Assembly: GCA_949746915.1 (NCBI GenBank)
Contig: CATKEA010000166.1
Coordinates: 1-10,431 of the forward strand
Source: an uncultured Bacilli bacterium
Lineage (GTDB): Bacteria; Bacillota_I; Bacilli_A; RF39; UBA660
Length of the DNA: 10,431 nucleotides
Direction of reading: 5' to 3'
The translations under genes were made by a program, and so were the position numbers. Position 1 is the stretch's first letter; each line of letters opens with the position of its first letter. Below, in pieces: positions 1 to 7,489 of the stretch. Under the pieces are notes generated by a model, which worked only from the letters and a program-made list of their open reading frames with translations, ran no database searches and had not been told where the DNA came from.

Positions 1-1372
1 AGAAAATATTCTTTTTTTGTATATTGATCCTGTTGAATTTTCTTTGCCATGGCTGCAGGACTTCAAAGATTTCTCTATAAAGAAATTTATTTCTGACCAT
101 CATTTAAATTTTAATGGCAATAAAGTTATATTGGTTCTAAGTAGTGGTATTTTTATAACACTGTTACTTACAAATACAGCTTATAAAAATAATATTAATG
201 ATAATGAAGTAAAATATATTCCCAATATTATGGATGTTTTAAATAACAAAATTTTAAACACTGATAATGATAGTAATACTAATAATAACAATATTAATTC
301 CGACATGAATGAAGTGCTTAAAGATGAAGTAGGTACTAATATAAACACTAGTACTAATACTTCAACAGAAAAACCAAATATTCCTTCTAATAATAGTAGT
401 AGTAATACATCTAATAAACCAAATAATAGTACAAATAGTACTTTTCAAGAAAATAATACTAATAATACTATCAACAATAATGTTGCTGATAAAAATAATT
501 CTGGTAATGGTAGTACACAAAATTCAAATTCCTCTAATAAACCAGTAGATAAACCTACAACTGATAATACTCAAAACAATGAAATACAGGTAACTGTAAA
601 AAGAAGTAATGGCTCTATTGTCAAACTGGGAATGACTGATTATCTAATTGGTGTAGTTGCCTCAGAGATGCCAGCATCATTTAATATAGAAGCACTTAAA
701 GCTCAAGCCATTTTAGCTAGAACATATGCACTTAAACGAATACAAAATAACTTGGTTATTACAGATACTACTTCGACACAAGTTTACAAAGATAATAATC
801 AGTTAAGAACTATTTGGGGTAGTAATTTTGATAAGTATTATCAAAAAATACGAAGTGCAGTTATAGCTACTGATAGAGAAGTGTGTTTGTATAATGGCAA
901 TCTTATAGATGCTGTATATCATTCTACTAGTAATGGTAAAACAGAAGATGCTGTTAATGTTTGGGGAAATAGTACTCCATATTTAGTTAGTGTTGCTAGT
1001 CCTAGTGATACCTCTGTTAATTCTTATTTAAAAACTGTAGATTTTGACAACACAAAACTTTTAAAACTATTTGGATTAGATATTTCTTCTTTAAAAATTG
1101 AAATACTGTCAAGAAATCAAAGTGGTCGTGTTAATCAAGTATCTGTTAATGGACAAGTCTATTCAGGCGTTCAATTTAGAAGCTTACTTGGACTTAGAAG
1201 TAGTGATTTTGATATAACTTATTCTAATAATGGTATTTCGATAACTACAAGAGGGTTTGGACATGGTGTTGGGATGAGCCAATATGGTGCTAATGGTATG
1301 GCAAATCAAGGTCATAATTATAAGCAGATTCTCAATCATTATTATACCAATATTACTATAGCCAAAAGGTAA
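1..1372 (+). CDS. SpoIID/LytB-domain peptidoglycan glycosidase, 5' end outside the window
   Basis: SpoIID-family enzymes cleave peptidoglycan glycan strands, in spore formers during engulfment. The frame is open to the left edge. A TTG at 17 exists, but codons before it (from base 2: E-N-I-L-F-L) align with the N-terminus of the paralogue at 6316 (LYLYVD region), so roughly a dozen residues are missing on the left. Numbering from the TTG: an N-terminal region shared with the paralogue (to about 55) including a hydrophobic stretch at 36-52 that could be a membrane segment; a low-complexity Asn/Ser/Thr linker (about 80-185); then the SpoIID domain (about 190-450). The domain has ASEMP with Glu217 (equivalent to the catalytic Glu of SpoIID), the AQAILARTYAL segment, YHSTSNGKTE with His302, and the C-terminal TRGFGHGVGMSQYGANGMA signature. 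The Cys residues of Bacillus SpoIID in the STSG region are absent. Family assignment is firm; a sporulation role is inference. Confidence 0.93.
   Translation, partial: ENILFLYIDPVEFSLPWLQDFKDFSIKKFISDHHLNFNGNKVILVLSSGIFITLLLTNTAYKNNINDNEVKYIPNIMDVLNNKILNTDNDSNTNNNNINSDMNEVLKDEVGTNINTSTNTSTEKPNIPSNNSSSNTSNKPNNSTNSTFQENNTNNTINNNVADKNNSGNGSTQNSNSSNKPVDKPTTDNTQNNEIQVTVKRSNGSIVKLGMTDYLIGVVASEMPASFNIEALKAQAILARTYALKRIQNNLVITDTTSTQVYKDNNQLRTIWGSNFDKYYQKIRSAVIATDREVCLYNGNLIDAVYHSTSNGKTEDAVNVWGNSTPYLVSVASPSDTSVNSYLKTVDFDNTKLLKLFGLDISSLKIEILSRNQSGRVNQVSVNGQVYSGVQFRSLLGLRSSDFDITYSNNGISITTRGFGHGVGMSQYGANGMANQGHNYKQILNHYYTNITIAKR
254..571 (+). repeat. Asn/Ser/Thr low-complexity coding repeat (linker of the SpoIID-domain protein)
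   Basis: About 105 codons dominated by AAT/AAC, AGT and ACT in irregular short runs, with occasional Lys-Pro and Asp-Lys pairs. It encodes a disordered linker between the N-terminal segment and the catalytic domain. The paralogue at 6316 lacks it, so it is an insertion or expansion in this copy. No fixed repeat unit is visible. Confidence 0.75.
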
Positions 1373-1414
1373 GCTTAGATATACGAAATTAGATATTATA
1401 AAATAATTAAAAAC

Positions 1415-1463
1415 ATTAAAAAAGAAAATCCGTATAGTTCGTATAGATTTTCTTTTTCTTTTT
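1415..1463. terminator. Bidirectional intrinsic terminator between convergent genes
   Basis: Stem AGAAAATC (1423-1430) plus TATA (1433-1436) pairs with TATA (1442-1445) plus GATTTTCT (1446-1453), with a 2-nt bulge and loop GTTCG. A T-rich tract follows on the plus strand (to 1463) and an A run precedes it (1418-1423), giving U tails in both directions. It serves the SpoIID-domain gene and the convergent cardiolipin synthase. Confidence 0.8.
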
Positions 1464-2994
1464 ACATTAATGGAGCTAGTATTTTTAAAACTCCTCTTCT
1501 TACGTGGTTGAACCATCCACGAATTCTATTTTCATGAAATTTTATCTTTTTGGATATTTTTAAGGTATTTTCATAATCTTCCTTTATATCTTTAATACTA
1601 TCCGTTTTATATAGCAAAACTCCACATTCAAAGTGTAAGTATAAACTCCTATAATCTAGATTAACTGTTCCAACTGTTGCGTATTTGTCATCAACAATAA
1701 AAGTTTTAGCATGGATGAAACCCTTTACATATTCATATATCTTAACACCATTTTCAATTAATATATCATAATATGCTTTAGTTACTTCATTTACTGTTTT
1801 TTTATCTGGTATTCCTGGAGTAATAATTCTCACATCTACTCCGCTTTTAGCAGCTATTGATAAGGCATTAACCATTTCATTATCCAAAATCAAATATGGA
1901 GTTGTGATATAAATATAATTATTAGCTCTATTTATTAAATTCATATAGACAGTTTCACCAACAGCTTCATTATCTAAAGGACTATCACCATAAGGTTGAA
2001 CATAGCCACTAGTCTTTAACTTTTCTTCTTTATGAATACTTGGTTGATATTTATCATAATTTTCCTTTTCTCCTTTAGAAAAATCCCAAATTGATAAAAA
2101 CATGACTGTAAGTGACCAAACAGCATCACCTTTTAGCATTATTCCATTATCCTTCCAGTGACCAAATCTTGGTAATTTATTAATATATTCATCGGCTAAA
2201 TTGATTCCACCAGTAAAACCAGTATGCCCATCAATAACAGTAATTTTTCGATGATCACGATTATTCATTTTTGTTGTTAAAACTGGTTTAAATTTATTAA
2301 AAGGTACAGCCTTTATTCCATATTTATTAAGTTCTTCATAATAATTATACGAAAGATTCCAACAACCAAGATCATCATAAATAAAACGAACATCTACACC
2401 TTCTTCTACCTTTTCTTTTAAAATATCTAAAATAGACTGCCACATTATACCATCCGATACAATAAAATACTCCATAAAAATATAATGCTTAGCTTTCTTT
2501 AATTCTTCAAGTAATGCTTCGTAATATTCCTCTCCTATTTTAAAATATTTTGTATATGTGTTTTTATAAACTGGTGATATCGAATTTTGATAAATATAGT
2601 TCATCTGTGTATAAGCTTCTATACTATCTTTTTTTATTTCTTCAAATATTTTTTCGTCTTGTTTTAAATTTGATAAAAGCTTGTACTCTATTTTTTTCAT
2701 CTTCCTTTTGCTACGTTCACTTATTTTATTTCCACCAAATAATAAGTAAAATAAACCACCAAAAATAGGAAATAATAATATAGGAATAATCCAAGCAATT
2801 TTGTAGCCAGGGTTATCATTTCTGTTAACAATATGTAAAACAACAGTAAAACTAAGAATACCGCAAATAGAATATGCTAGATAAAAGTATTCTTCAAAAG
2901 CTGTTACTAGCTGAACAACAAAAATTAGTTGTATTAAAATTAATAGTCCTCCTAGCACAACACGATGAGTTACTAGTTTAAAAAGCTTTTTCAC
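1462..2994 (-). CDS. cls: Cardiolipin synthase (phospholipase D superfamily)
   Basis: Membrane enzyme that condenses two phosphatidylglycerol molecules into cardiolipin and glycerol. The 510-residue length is normal for bacterial Cls. Hydrophobic N-terminal segments lie at about 12-30, 38-56 and 66-87 (the PLDc_N region, with the PILLFPIFGGLFYLLFG type motif). Two complete HKD motifs follow: HRKITVID with His248, Lys250, Asp255, then GG..NLADEY; and HAKTFIVD with His428, Lys430, Asp435, then GTVNLDYRS. The C-terminus (FECGVLLY, later RRGVLKILAPLM) is typical. The start is GTG at 2992-2994, set by AGGTGAT (3001-3007) six bases upstream. It appears monocistronic: a terminator for the next gene lies upstream and a bidirectional terminator follows. 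Confidence 0.96.
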   Translation of the reverse strand: MKKLFKLVTHRVVLGGLLILIQLIFVVQLVTAFEEYFYLAYSICGILSFTVVLHIVNRNDNPGYKIAWIIPILLFPIFGGLFYLLFGGNKISERSKRKMKKIEYKLLSNLKQDEKIFEEIKKDSIEAYTQMNYIYQNSISPVYKNTYTKYFKIGEEYYEALLEELKKAKHYIFMEYFIVSDGIMWQSILDILKEKVEEGVDVRFIYDDLGCWNLSYNYYEELNKYGIKAVPFNKFKPVLTTKMNNRDHRKITVIDGHTGFTGGINLADEYINKLPRFGHWKDNGIMLKGDAVWSLTVMFLSIWDFSKGEKENYDKYQPSIHKEEKLKTSGYVQPYGDSPLDNEAVGETVYMNLINRANNYIYITTPYLILDNEMVNALSIAAKSGVDVRIITPGIPDKKTVNEVTKAYYDILIENGVKIYEYVKGFIHAKTFIVDDKYATVGTVNLDYRSLYLHFECGVLLYKTDSIKDIKEDYENTLKISKKIKFHENRIRGWFNHVRRGVLKILAPLM

Positions 2995-3000
2995 ACTTAC

Positions 3001-3022
3001 ATCACCTGTATTTATTTTAACA
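3001..3022 (-). promoter_or_regulatory. Predicted extended -10 promoter and RBS of the cardiolipin synthase gene
   Basis: On the minus strand TGT-TAAAAT (3014-3022) looks like an extended -10 element. The -35 position (around 3037-3042, TTCTTT) matches poorly. The Shine-Dalgarno AGGTGAT (3001-3007) follows closely, so the predicted leader is very short. Confidence 0.35.
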
Positions 3023-3087
3023 CAAATATTAGTAGAAAAGAATATAATTCATGATATATCAATAAATTGTAATAAATTAATGTTTAA

Positions 3088-3116
3088 AGAAAAAAGAATC
3101 TATGCATAGATTCCTT
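3088..3116 (-). terminator. Intrinsic terminator of the abi-htrA operon
   Basis: Perfect 18-base palindrome GAATCTATGCATAGATTC (3096-3113) folding into a 7-bp stem with a 4-base loop. On the minus strand it is followed by six Us (3090-3095). It lies ten bases downstream of the protease stop codon. Confidence 0.8.
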
Positions 3117-3125
3117 TTAATACTA

Positions 3126-4235
3126 TTAACTAGCTTTAGTTAGTTCAAGTTTTGCTGTATAAGCTTTATTATCTCTCATATAAGTTATTTCAACAGTATC
3201 TCCAATATTATATTTATATAACTCATATTTTAAATATGCTGCTGTTTTTACTTTGGCACCACCAATTTGAAGAATAATGTCACCTTTTTTAAGCCCAGCC
3301 TTAGCTGCAGCACTATCATCACTAACTGATATTACAACAACACCTTCATCAATATCAGCATCTATACGGATTCCTTGTTGAATTAACTGGAATGTCTGAT
3401 CGACATTTAGCATTGTTATACCAATTAGTGGTCTTTCAATCTTTTTGCCCTTCTCTAGAACATCAATGTATTTCATTGCATCTTCAATAGGAATTGCAAA
3501 TCCCATTCCTTCTATTTCATCTTTAACTAATTTTAAAGAATTAATACCAATTACTTCTCCATTTACATTTACTAGTGGTCCACCACTATTTCCTGGATTT
3601 ATAGCTGCATCAACTTGGATAACTTTCATAATCCAATCTTCAGTATTGCTAACATCTACCGAAACCATTCTATTTTTTCCGGAGAATGTTCCTCTAGTTA
3701 TTGTTCCACGATATTCATATCCAATAGGAGTTCCAACAGTAAATACAGTATCTCCTAGGTTAACATTTTCACTACATCCAATAGTAGCAACTTGTTTAAC
3801 ATTTTCACTTGAAATCTTAACAGAAGCTAAATCTAAATATTGATCACTTCCTAAAACTTCTCCTTCTATTTGCGTATCATCAGATAATGTAATAATTATT
3901 TTATCGGCTCCACTTACAACATGATGATTAGTCATTACATAAGCATATTTTCCTTCTTTTTTATAAATGAAACCACTTCCAGAAGAAGCTATACGATTGT
4001 TCTTGTAATTCTGAATAGTAACAGCTGCATCATAAATCTTACCAACTGCTGCAGATATTCCTGTTTCATCTATTGTCATTTCATTTTTACATTGAATAAC
4101 ACCATTACTAACAGGTGTCTTATTAATTGTTGTAATATTAGTACCATTTCCACCATCAAAAGCATAGCGATAAACTACTGCTCCACCAATAAATGATAAA
4201 GCAATTACTAAAATAGTTAAAATCTTTTCTCTCAT
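3126..4235 (-). CDS. htrA: HtrA/DegP-type membrane-anchored serine protease with PDZ domain
   Basis: Surface quality-control protease of the trypsin-like S1C family. In 369 residues: one N-terminal membrane anchor (about 5-23) with the rest expected outside; a short linker; the protease domain (about 60-260) with the full triad His105 in TNHHVVSGAD, Asp135 in DLASVKI and Ser217 in NPGNSGGPL; then one PDZ domain (about 268-365, with GVVVISV and AGLKKGDIILQIGG). The layout matches Gram-positive HtrA proteins. The start ATG (4233-4235) shares one base with the TAA stop of the upstream Abi gene (TAATG), and an AAAGGA sequence lies inside the end of that gene, so translation is probably coupled. 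A dedicated promoter is not visible. Confidence 0.95.
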   Translation of the reverse strand: MREKILTILVIALSFIGGAVVYRYAFDGGNGTNITTINKTPVSNGVIQCKNEMTIDETGISAAVGKIYDAAVTIQNYKNNRIASSGSGFIYKKEGKYAYVMTNHHVVSGADKIIITLSDDTQIEGEVLGSDQYLDLASVKISSENVKQVATIGCSENVNLGDTVFTVGTPIGYEYRGTITRGTFSGKNRMVSVDVSNTEDWIMKVIQVDAAINPGNSGGPLVNVNGEVIGINSLKLVKDEIEGMGFAIPIEDAMKYIDVLEKGKKIERPLIGITMLNVDQTFQLIQQGIRIDADIDEGVVVISVSDDSAAAKAGLKKGDIILQIGGAKVKTAAYLKYELYKYNIGDTVEITYMRDNKAYTAKLELTKAS

Positions 4236-5182
4236 TATTCATCAATCCTTTTCTTTATATGTTCAATATCTTTCCAATTTTCTGGAAATCCCATACGATC
4301 TAGTATCTTAAGTAATGGTATGGTTTTTAAATTATATTCTAGATTTGTTAGTGCATGATTTATTTCTTCTGTTAGATTACATACTTCTTGATTACTAAGT
4401 AGTTGTCTGATAATTATAATTAATGCAAACAAATCATTTTTACCATAGATGTACTCATCATCCATTTTTTCTATTTTTAACATTTGATGATAAATTGTAT
4501 TGTCAATACTTCTTTGAGTCTTATTTTCATAAACAATATCTTCGTGAGCACACAAGTTTCTGTAATTAGCTAGTATTGGTAAATACATAATTAACTCATC
4601 TACTTCTAAATCATAGATATCAGCTATTGCCACTTGATCTTCTCTTTTTAATACAGAAAACAATTCACTAACTATTCCAAAAGATAAAACCTTTACCATT
4701 ACCCACAATGGTATATATCCATAGTTAGTTATATAATGAACTGTAGCAGCATGCTGGCAACCATTTACTCTAACTTGCCTTTTCATCTTTTTGATTAGAT
4801 CATTTACTTGACGACTTTTAGCAGGGTCTCTTGAAAAGTTTTTTGTCTTTAAGTAATCATTTTCTTTGTATCCATATTTTTTGGACAATTGATAAGAAAT
4901 AATCGATTTCATATTGTTTTCAATAATAAGAAGGTTCTTAAAAATAATATTTCTAAATTCTCGATCAAAAAGAAATAGACTATATACTTCTTCAAAGGTT
5001 GTTCCTTCAATGAATACTTTATTATTAGCTGACTTCATAAAGACATGTCTGTAGCCGTTAATAAAGAAATAGTTTTCTCTTAATAGAACTTTTTTAGCAT
5101 ATTCTTCATCGTTAATAACTAAACCCTTATAACGTAAAATGGAAATCTGTTCATCTAAATTTTTAAATTCTTTATTTCCCAT
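4235..5182 (-). CDS. Abi_2 family abortive-infection-type protein (AbiD/AbiF-like HEPN)
   Basis: Abi_2 (AbiD/AbiF) proteins are phage-resistance factors thought to act as HEPN RNases that stop growth of infected cells. In 315 residues the family features are visible: N-terminal LDEQISILRYKG followed by AKKVLLRENYFFINGYR; FLFDREFRNII (70-80); the PLWVMVKVLSFGIVSELF segment (158-175); and the HEPN Rx4H motif RNLCAH (Arg208, His213) within YRNLCAHEDIVYEN. The C-terminal LDRMGFPENWKDI is also typical. The start ATG (5180-5182) has a strong AGGTGAG upstream. It is the first gene of an operon with htrA, with a one-base overlap. Its actual activity here is inferred from family. Confidence 0.9.
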   Translation of the reverse strand: MGNKEFKNLDEQISILRYKGLVINDEEYAKKVLLRENYFFINGYRHVFMKSANNKVFIEGTTFEEVYSLFLFDREFRNIIFKNLLIIENNMKSIISYQLSKKYGYKENDYLKTKNFSRDPAKSRQVNDLIKKMKRQVRVNGCQHAATVHYITNYGYIPLWVMVKVLSFGIVSELFSVLKREDQVAIADIYDLEVDELIMYLPILANYRNLCAHEDIVYENKTQRSIDNTIYHQMLKIEKMDDEYIYGKNDLFALIIIIRQLLSNQEVCNLTEEINHALTNLEYNLKTIPLLKILDRMGFPENWKDIEHIKKRIDE

Positions 5183-5185
5183 GTT

Positions 5186-5208
5186 CTCACCTGATTATAA
5201 TTATATCA
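5186..5208 (-). promoter_or_regulatory. Predicted extended -10 promoter and RBS of the abi-htrA operon
   Basis: On the minus strand TGATATAAT (5200-5208) is a consensus extended -10, followed directly by a second TATAAT (5194-5199). The Shine-Dalgarno AGGTGAG occupies 5186-5192. No good -35 is seen. The predicted leader is only about ten bases, so a long 5' regulatory RNA is unlikely. Confidence 0.5.
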
Positions 5209-5249
5209 TACTTATTGTGTAATTTATATGAAAAAATCATGAAAAAATA

Positions 5250-5273
5250 TGTTATACTTTTTATAGTAAAGGA
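5250..5273 (+). promoter_or_regulatory. Predicted extended -10 promoter and RBS of the phospholipase C-like gene
   Basis: TGT-TATACT (5250-5258) is an extended -10 element, and AAAGGA (5268-5273) lies eight bases before the ATG at 5282. The -35 position is A-rich and not recognisable. Together with the abi promoter it forms a divergent promoter pair in the 99-base intergenic gap. Confidence 0.5.
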
Positions 5274-5281
5274 CTGATATT

Positions 5282-6259
5282 ATGGCTAGCACTATTACAC
5301 ATGCGTACTTTATTATGGATGTCTATGATAAACTGGATATTTCGACAAAGGAATTACTTTTTGATAAAAAAGACTTTCTTAAAACAACAGCGCAAAGTAT
5401 GGATACTTTATTTTTTTATAACATCACTAATTTAAGAAAAGGTAAAAGAGTACGTGATTTTGGACATTATTTTCATCAATACAATGTTTATGAGTTCTTT
5501 AAAACATTAATAAATTATATTAAATATAATGGATATAGTTATAATAGCTCAGTGATGGCTTATCTTTATGGAATGATATCACATTATGTATTAGATAGTA
5601 CAATGCATCCTTTTGTGATTTATAAAACAGGTGTATTTGATAGGAACAATAAAAATACTTATAAATATAATCATCTACATGGAAGATTAGAAACATACTT
5701 TGATAACTATTTAATATTAATCAAAGAAGAAATAAAACCTTTTAAATATAAATGCTACAAATTTTTTAATACTTCTAACTTTAATCAAGAATTAAAAGAG
5801 GTTATTGATTTTACTTACAAGGAAGTATTCGGAATAAATAATATGAGCAAATTTTATATACACTCGATTAATAATATGCGTTTTTTTTATAAGGTATTTA
5901 GATATGACCCATACGGTCTAAAAGTAAAGTTTTATAAGGTAGTTGATTTTCTTAAACCAAAAAAATATTTAAAACTAGATATTTTGTCTTATTATCAACC
6001 AATTCTAAAGCATCATGACTATTTAAATTTAGAGCATAAAACTTGGTGTAATCCAACTGATGAAAATATTAAAAGTAATAAGTCATTAATCGAGTTATAT
6101 ACTGAAGCATTAGATACTACTATCAAAATGATTAATAAGATTAATCAATATATTTATAATGATAAAAAAGTTAATTTGTATTTTGCAATAAAAAATAATT
6201 CTTATGAAACTGGCAGAGATTGCAAAACTGAAAGAGAGTTAAAATATTTTGAATTTTAG
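5282..6259 (+). CDS. Zinc-dependent phospholipase C-like protein
   Basis: The N-terminal half matches the zinc-dependent phospholipase C fold (Bacillus cereus PLC / alpha-toxin catalytic domain superfamily). Likely metal ligands occur in order: THAYF (His7), SMDTLFF (Asp41), FGHYFH (His62, His65), GMISHYVLDSTMHP (His101, Asp105, His109) and HLHGRLETYFD (His131, His133, Glu137). The remaining residues to 325 are rich in Lys, Tyr and Asn with no recognised domain. There is no signal peptide, unlike the secreted clostridial toxins, so a cytoplasmic hydrolase is more likely than an exotoxin and the substrate is unknown. The ATG is supported by AAAGGA eight bases upstream. It is a single gene with its own terminator. 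Confidence 0.85.
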   Translation: MASTITHAYFIMDVYDKLDISTKELLFDKKDFLKTTAQSMDTLFFYNITNLRKGKRVRDFGHYFHQYNVYEFFKTLINYIKYNGYSYNSSVMAYLYGMISHYVLDSTMHPFVIYKTGVFDRNNKNTYKYNHLHGRLETYFDNYLILIKEEIKPFKYKCYKFFNTSNFNQELKEVIDFTYKEVFGINNMSKFYIHSINNMRFFYKVFRYDPYGLKVKFYKVVDFLKPKKYLKLDILSYYQPILKHHDYLNLEHKTWCNPTDENIKSNKSLIELYTEALDTTIKMINKINQYIYNDKKVNLYFAIKNNSYETGRDCKTERELKYFEF

Positions 6260-6268
6260 CTCTTTTTT
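6235..6268 (+). terminator. Intrinsic terminator overlapping the end of the phospholipase C-like gene
   Basis: AGAGTTAAAAT (6235-6245) pairs with ATTTTAGCTCT (6253-6263) over 11 bp with one G-U pair and a 7-base loop, followed by a T run to 6268. The left arm encodes the last residues of the protein and the right arm contains its TAG stop. Confidence 0.82.
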
Positions 6269-6315
6269 GTATGAATAAATGAAAAGAACAACATAATACT
6301 ACTAGGGTGATGAAA

Positions 6316-7434
6316 ATGTTTTATAGACATGTAATAGTTTTAGATAATAATCAGGAAGTTCTTTATTTATATGTAGATAATTCTTATGAATTTGCTAATG
6401 ATTTAGAGAATAATAGTGTTTCAAATAATGTCTATCAAAAGATTATTAACTACATAAATAATAATGGTATAAAATTCGACGGGCAAAAAGTTTTTCTAGT
6501 TGTAAATAATTCTGTTGTTGCAAGTCTTACTATTAATACTTCTGATATTAAGGAAAAGAAAGATTATAGTTTTATAAATAATTTAAACAAGTCTGTTGAT
6601 GAAGATATTGAAATACTTGATGTTGATGATTTTCCTAGTATTAAATTAATTGATTTAAATCGTAGTAGTGGAATTATTGAAAGAATGAAACTTGAAGATT
6701 ATGTATTTGGTATTGTTGGCGGTGAAATGCCTGGAGTATTTAACATTGAAGCTATGAAAGCACAGGCAGTTATTGCTAGAACTTATGCTCTAAAACAATT
6801 AAAAAGCAAAAAGCCAATACGCGATTATAATGAAACTCAGATATTTAGAGATAATAAATATTTAAAACTTTTATGGGGAAATAATTATGACTTATATAAA
6901 GAAAAAATACAATTAGCAATAAATTCTACTAAAGGTCAAGTTTTAAAATTTGATGGAGAACTTATTGATGCTTATTATCATTTAACTAACAATGGTAAAA
7001 CAGAAAACTCAAGAAATATTTTAAAAATTGCTTACCCTTATTTAGTTTCGGTTCCTAGTGTATGGGACTTGTCTAGTCCTAGTTATTTAAATAAGCGACG
7101 TGTTTCTAATGATTATTTATCAAAATTACTTAATACGAAGATTGATAATACTACAAATGTTGAAATATTATCTAGAACAGAAAGTAGTAGAGTTAAATAT
7201 ATTAAGTTTAATGACAAAGTATTTGATGGTTTTATCTTAGGGAGTAAGTTAGGATTACCTTCTAATGATTATAGCATTGATATTGGAGATGAAGAAACAA
7301 TATTTACAACTCGTGGATTTGGACATGGTCTTGGTCTTAGTAAATATGGTGCTAATGGTATGGCAAGACAAGGATATAATTATAAGCAAATATTAGAACA
7401 TTATTTCCCTAATACTTATATAGATAGAGGCTAG
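6316..7434 (+). CDS. SpoIID/LytB-domain protein, compact paralogue
   Basis: Second SpoIID-family protein, about 372 residues. From the ATG at 6316: an N-terminal module (1-77) similar to that of the first copy (VLYLYVD...; KFDGQKVFLVVNNSVVASLTIN); an acidic/Asn-rich spacer; then the SpoIID domain (about 105-370). The domain has GGEMPGVFNIEAMKAQAVIARTYAL (motif Glu137), YHLTNNGKTEN (His222) and TTRGFGHGLGLSKYGANGMA. The Asn-rich linker of the first copy is absent, and no signal peptide or membrane helix is apparent. GTG 6307 and ATG 6310 are in-frame alternatives, but AGGGTGAT (6304-6311) overlaps both and sits correctly for the ATG at 6316, so that start is chosen. Its TAG stop overlaps that of the convergent amidase remnant. 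Confidence 0.92.
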   Translation: MFYRHVIVLDNNQEVLYLYVDNSYEFANDLENNSVSNNVYQKIINYINNNGIKFDGQKVFLVVNNSVVASLTINTSDIKEKKDYSFINNLNKSVDEDIEILDVDDFPSIKLIDLNRSSGIIERMKLEDYVFGIVGGEMPGVFNIEAMKAQAVIARTYALKQLKSKKPIRDYNETQIFRDNKYLKLLWGNNYDLYKEKIQLAINSTKGQVLKFDGELIDAYYHLTNNGKTENSRNILKIAYPYLVSVPSVWDLSSPSYLNKRRVSNDYLSKLLNTKIDNTTNVEILSRTESSRVKYIKFNDKVFDGFILGSKLGLPSNDYSIDIGDEETIFTTRGFGHGLGLSKYGANGMARQGYNYKQILEHYFPNTYIDRG

Positions 7435-7489
7435 CTAAGACTAAAGTACTCTATTACAGCATTTGTAATAGAATTAGCTAGTTTTTTTT
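7431..7489 (+). terminator. Composite hairpin terminator of the compact SpoIID gene, inside the opposing cwlD coding region
   Basis: Outer stem CTAGCTAA (7431-7438) with TTAGCTAG (7474-7481); inner perfect stem CTATTACA (7451-7458) with TGTAATAG (7464-7471), loop GCATT; then eight Ts (7482-7489). The outer left arm contains the shared CTAG where the two convergent stop codons overlap. On the minus strand the same DNA encodes the last residues of the amidase. Confidence 0.8.

Noticed and set aside
254..571. Repeat array resembling a CRISPR or tandem repeat
   Set aside because: The repetition is irregular trinucleotide-level low complexity within an intact reading frame; there are no constant repeats or spacers.
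1184..1516. Minus-strand open frame of 110 codons over the end of the first SpoIID gene
   Set aside because: It lies antisense to conserved SpoIID codons and the terminator, has a Ser/Ile/Lys-rich composition typical of shadow frames, and matches no family.
3445..3843. Plus-strand open frame of 132 codons antisense to htrA
   Set aside because: It is opposite the conserved protease core, has no ribosome binding site or recognisable protein features, and is explained by htrA codon use.
5183..5281. A structured antitoxin RNA accompanying the Abi gene
   Set aside because: The gap is only 99 bases and is filled by two divergent -10 elements and ribosome binding sites; no stable stem-loop or repeat is visible, and the downstream side is directly coupled to htrA.
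5282..6259. Secreted alpha-toxin-like phospholipase
   Set aside because: The metal-binding motifs fit the family, but there is no signal peptide and no membrane-binding C-terminal domain, so calling it a toxin is not justified.
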